6,160 nucleotides of DNA, taken from assembly GCA_937875605.1 (NCBI GenBank), contig CALLXZ010000407.1:1-6160 (forward strand), written 5' to 3'. The notes beneath the pieces were generated by a model, which saw only the letters and a list, made by a program, of their open reading frames with translations, was not told the DNA's origin and did no database searches. This DNA is from an uncultured Moheibacter sp. (lineage in GTDB: Bacteria; Bacteroidota; Bacteroidia; Flavobacteriales; Weeksellaceae). Below, piece by piece: positions 5,551 through 6,160 of this stretch (position 1 is the first letter of the stretch; every line of letters starts with the position of its first letter). The position numbers were made by a program, and so were the translations under genes.

Positions 5551-6160
5551 ATGAGAATAGCTATTCAGGGAATTTTAGGATCTTATCATCATCAGGCGGC
5601 GGCCGAATTTTTCAAATCCGAACATTTGGAACTAAATGAATTGGATAGTTTTTCAAAAGTGGCGAAATCTGTGGAAAACGGAGAATGTGAATTCGGCATC
5701 ATGGCAATCGAAAATTCAATTGCTGGAACACTTTTACCTAATTATGGACTAATTACAAACTATAATTTGAAAATCGTCGGCGAAATTTATTTACCAATTC
5801 ATCATCAACTTATGGTACTTCCTGATTCCAATTGGAATGAAATCACGGAAATCCGATCCCATCCTATGGCTTTGCTACAGTGCAACCGATTCTTGGAACA
5901 AAACTCAAATTTCAAAATAACAGAGTCGACAGACACCGCTTCGACCGCTCGACGAATTGTGGAAAATAAACTCCGAAATGTAGCCGCCATCGCTTCGCAA
6001 ATGTCAGCCGAATTATACGGTTTGAAAATAGTCCGAAGTGACATTCAGAACATTTATAAAAATTCAACTCGTTTTTTTGTTTTGAAAAAAGGCCCGGAGA
6101 ATCCGGAGAATTTCAACAAGGTTTCTTTGAAATTTTCTACTTCGCATGAAAAAGGCGCTT
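5551..6160 (+). CDS. pheA: Prephenate dehydratase (3' end beyond window)
   Basis: The enzyme converts prephenate to phenylpyruvate, the committed step to phenylalanine. The window holds 203 codons from ATG 5551, and the frame is open at the edge. Family motifs appear in order: an N-terminal MRIAIQGILGSYHHQAA-type nucleating strand (GSYHHQA at 10-16), IENSIAGT (53-60), IRSHPMALLQC (101-111), STDTA (126-130), VAAIAS (144-149) and NSTRFFVL (171-178). TRF at 173-175 is the conserved catalytic-site motif with Thr173 as its key residue. Regulatory ACT domain begins at about 190 (KVSLKFST, then EKGA, where GAL normally leads the Phe-binding loop) and is cut by the window end. No chorismate mutase domain precedes it, so this is the monofunctional type. 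Expression is probably controlled by the upstream attenuator, and the enzyme by Phe feedback through the ACT domain (family knowledge). In Flavobacteriia pheA often heads an operon with an aminotransferase, tyrA and DAHP synthase; that part is not visible here. Confidence 0.95.
   Translation, partial: MRIAIQGILGSYHHQAAAEFFKSEHLELNELDSFSKVAKSVENGECEFGIMAIENSIAGTLLPNYGLITNYNLKIVGEIYLPIHHQLMVLPDSNWNEITEIRSHPMALLQCNRFLEQNSNFKITESTDTASTARRIVENKLRNVAAIASQMSAELYGLKIVRSDIQNIYKNSTRFFVLKKGPENPENFNKVSLKFSTSHEKGA

Noticed and set aside
5805..6044. 79-aa minus-strand ORF inside pheA
   Set aside because: It is antisense to conserved prephenate dehydratase motifs (SHP, TDTA) and has no independent support.

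Overview
This is an ordinary chromosomal core segment from a member of the Bacteroidota, most likely class Flavobacteriia (Weeksellaceae/Chryseobacterium-like; genus not resolved). The lineage call rests on four things seen here: AT-rich intergenic DNA, several copies of the Bacteroidota -7 promoter element TAnnTTTG, few recognisable Shine-Dalgarno sites, and a type IX secretion (PorT-family) gene next to the menaquinone methyltransferase gene.

Layout. Positions 1-288 hold the last codons of an unidentified gene and a 79-residue hypothetical gene that overlaps it by one base. A hairpin at 311-338 ends both this unit and the convergent pnp gene. On the minus strand, rpsO (2987 to 2718) is followed by its own terminator (2672-2699) and then by pnp (2515 to 359), the classic S15/PNPase order; the pnp leader carries a small hairpin. 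Divergent from rpsO is a 184-residue membrane-anchored protein of unknown function (3108-3662) with a promoter so close to its ATG that the mRNA should be leaderless or nearly so. The next intergenic region (3663-3801) contains two arrays of 7-bp repeats in inverted orientation and a second very close promoter. Then come menG/ubiE (3802-4527) and porT (4558-5274), probably one transcript, closed by a terminator at 5297-5322.

The most interesting stretch is 5372-5550, which looks empty but holds what appears to be a complete translation-dependent transcription attenuator in front of pheA (prephenate dehydratase, 5551 to beyond the window). It has a consensus promoter, a 26-codon leader ORF with the run Phe-Tyr-Tyr-Phe-Phe-Trp, a 14-bp bulged antiterminator helix, and an overlapping intrinsic terminator with a seven-T tail. 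The geometry fits the classical model: a ribosome stalled on the aromatic codons leaves the antiterminator strand free, whereas one that reaches the leader stop codon covers most of it.

Apart from this regulation the genes are housekeeping: RNA decay and translation (pnp, rpsO), respiratory quinone synthesis (menG), secretion (porT) and aromatic amino acid synthesis (pheA). The first 288 bases are more AT-rich and look accessory.
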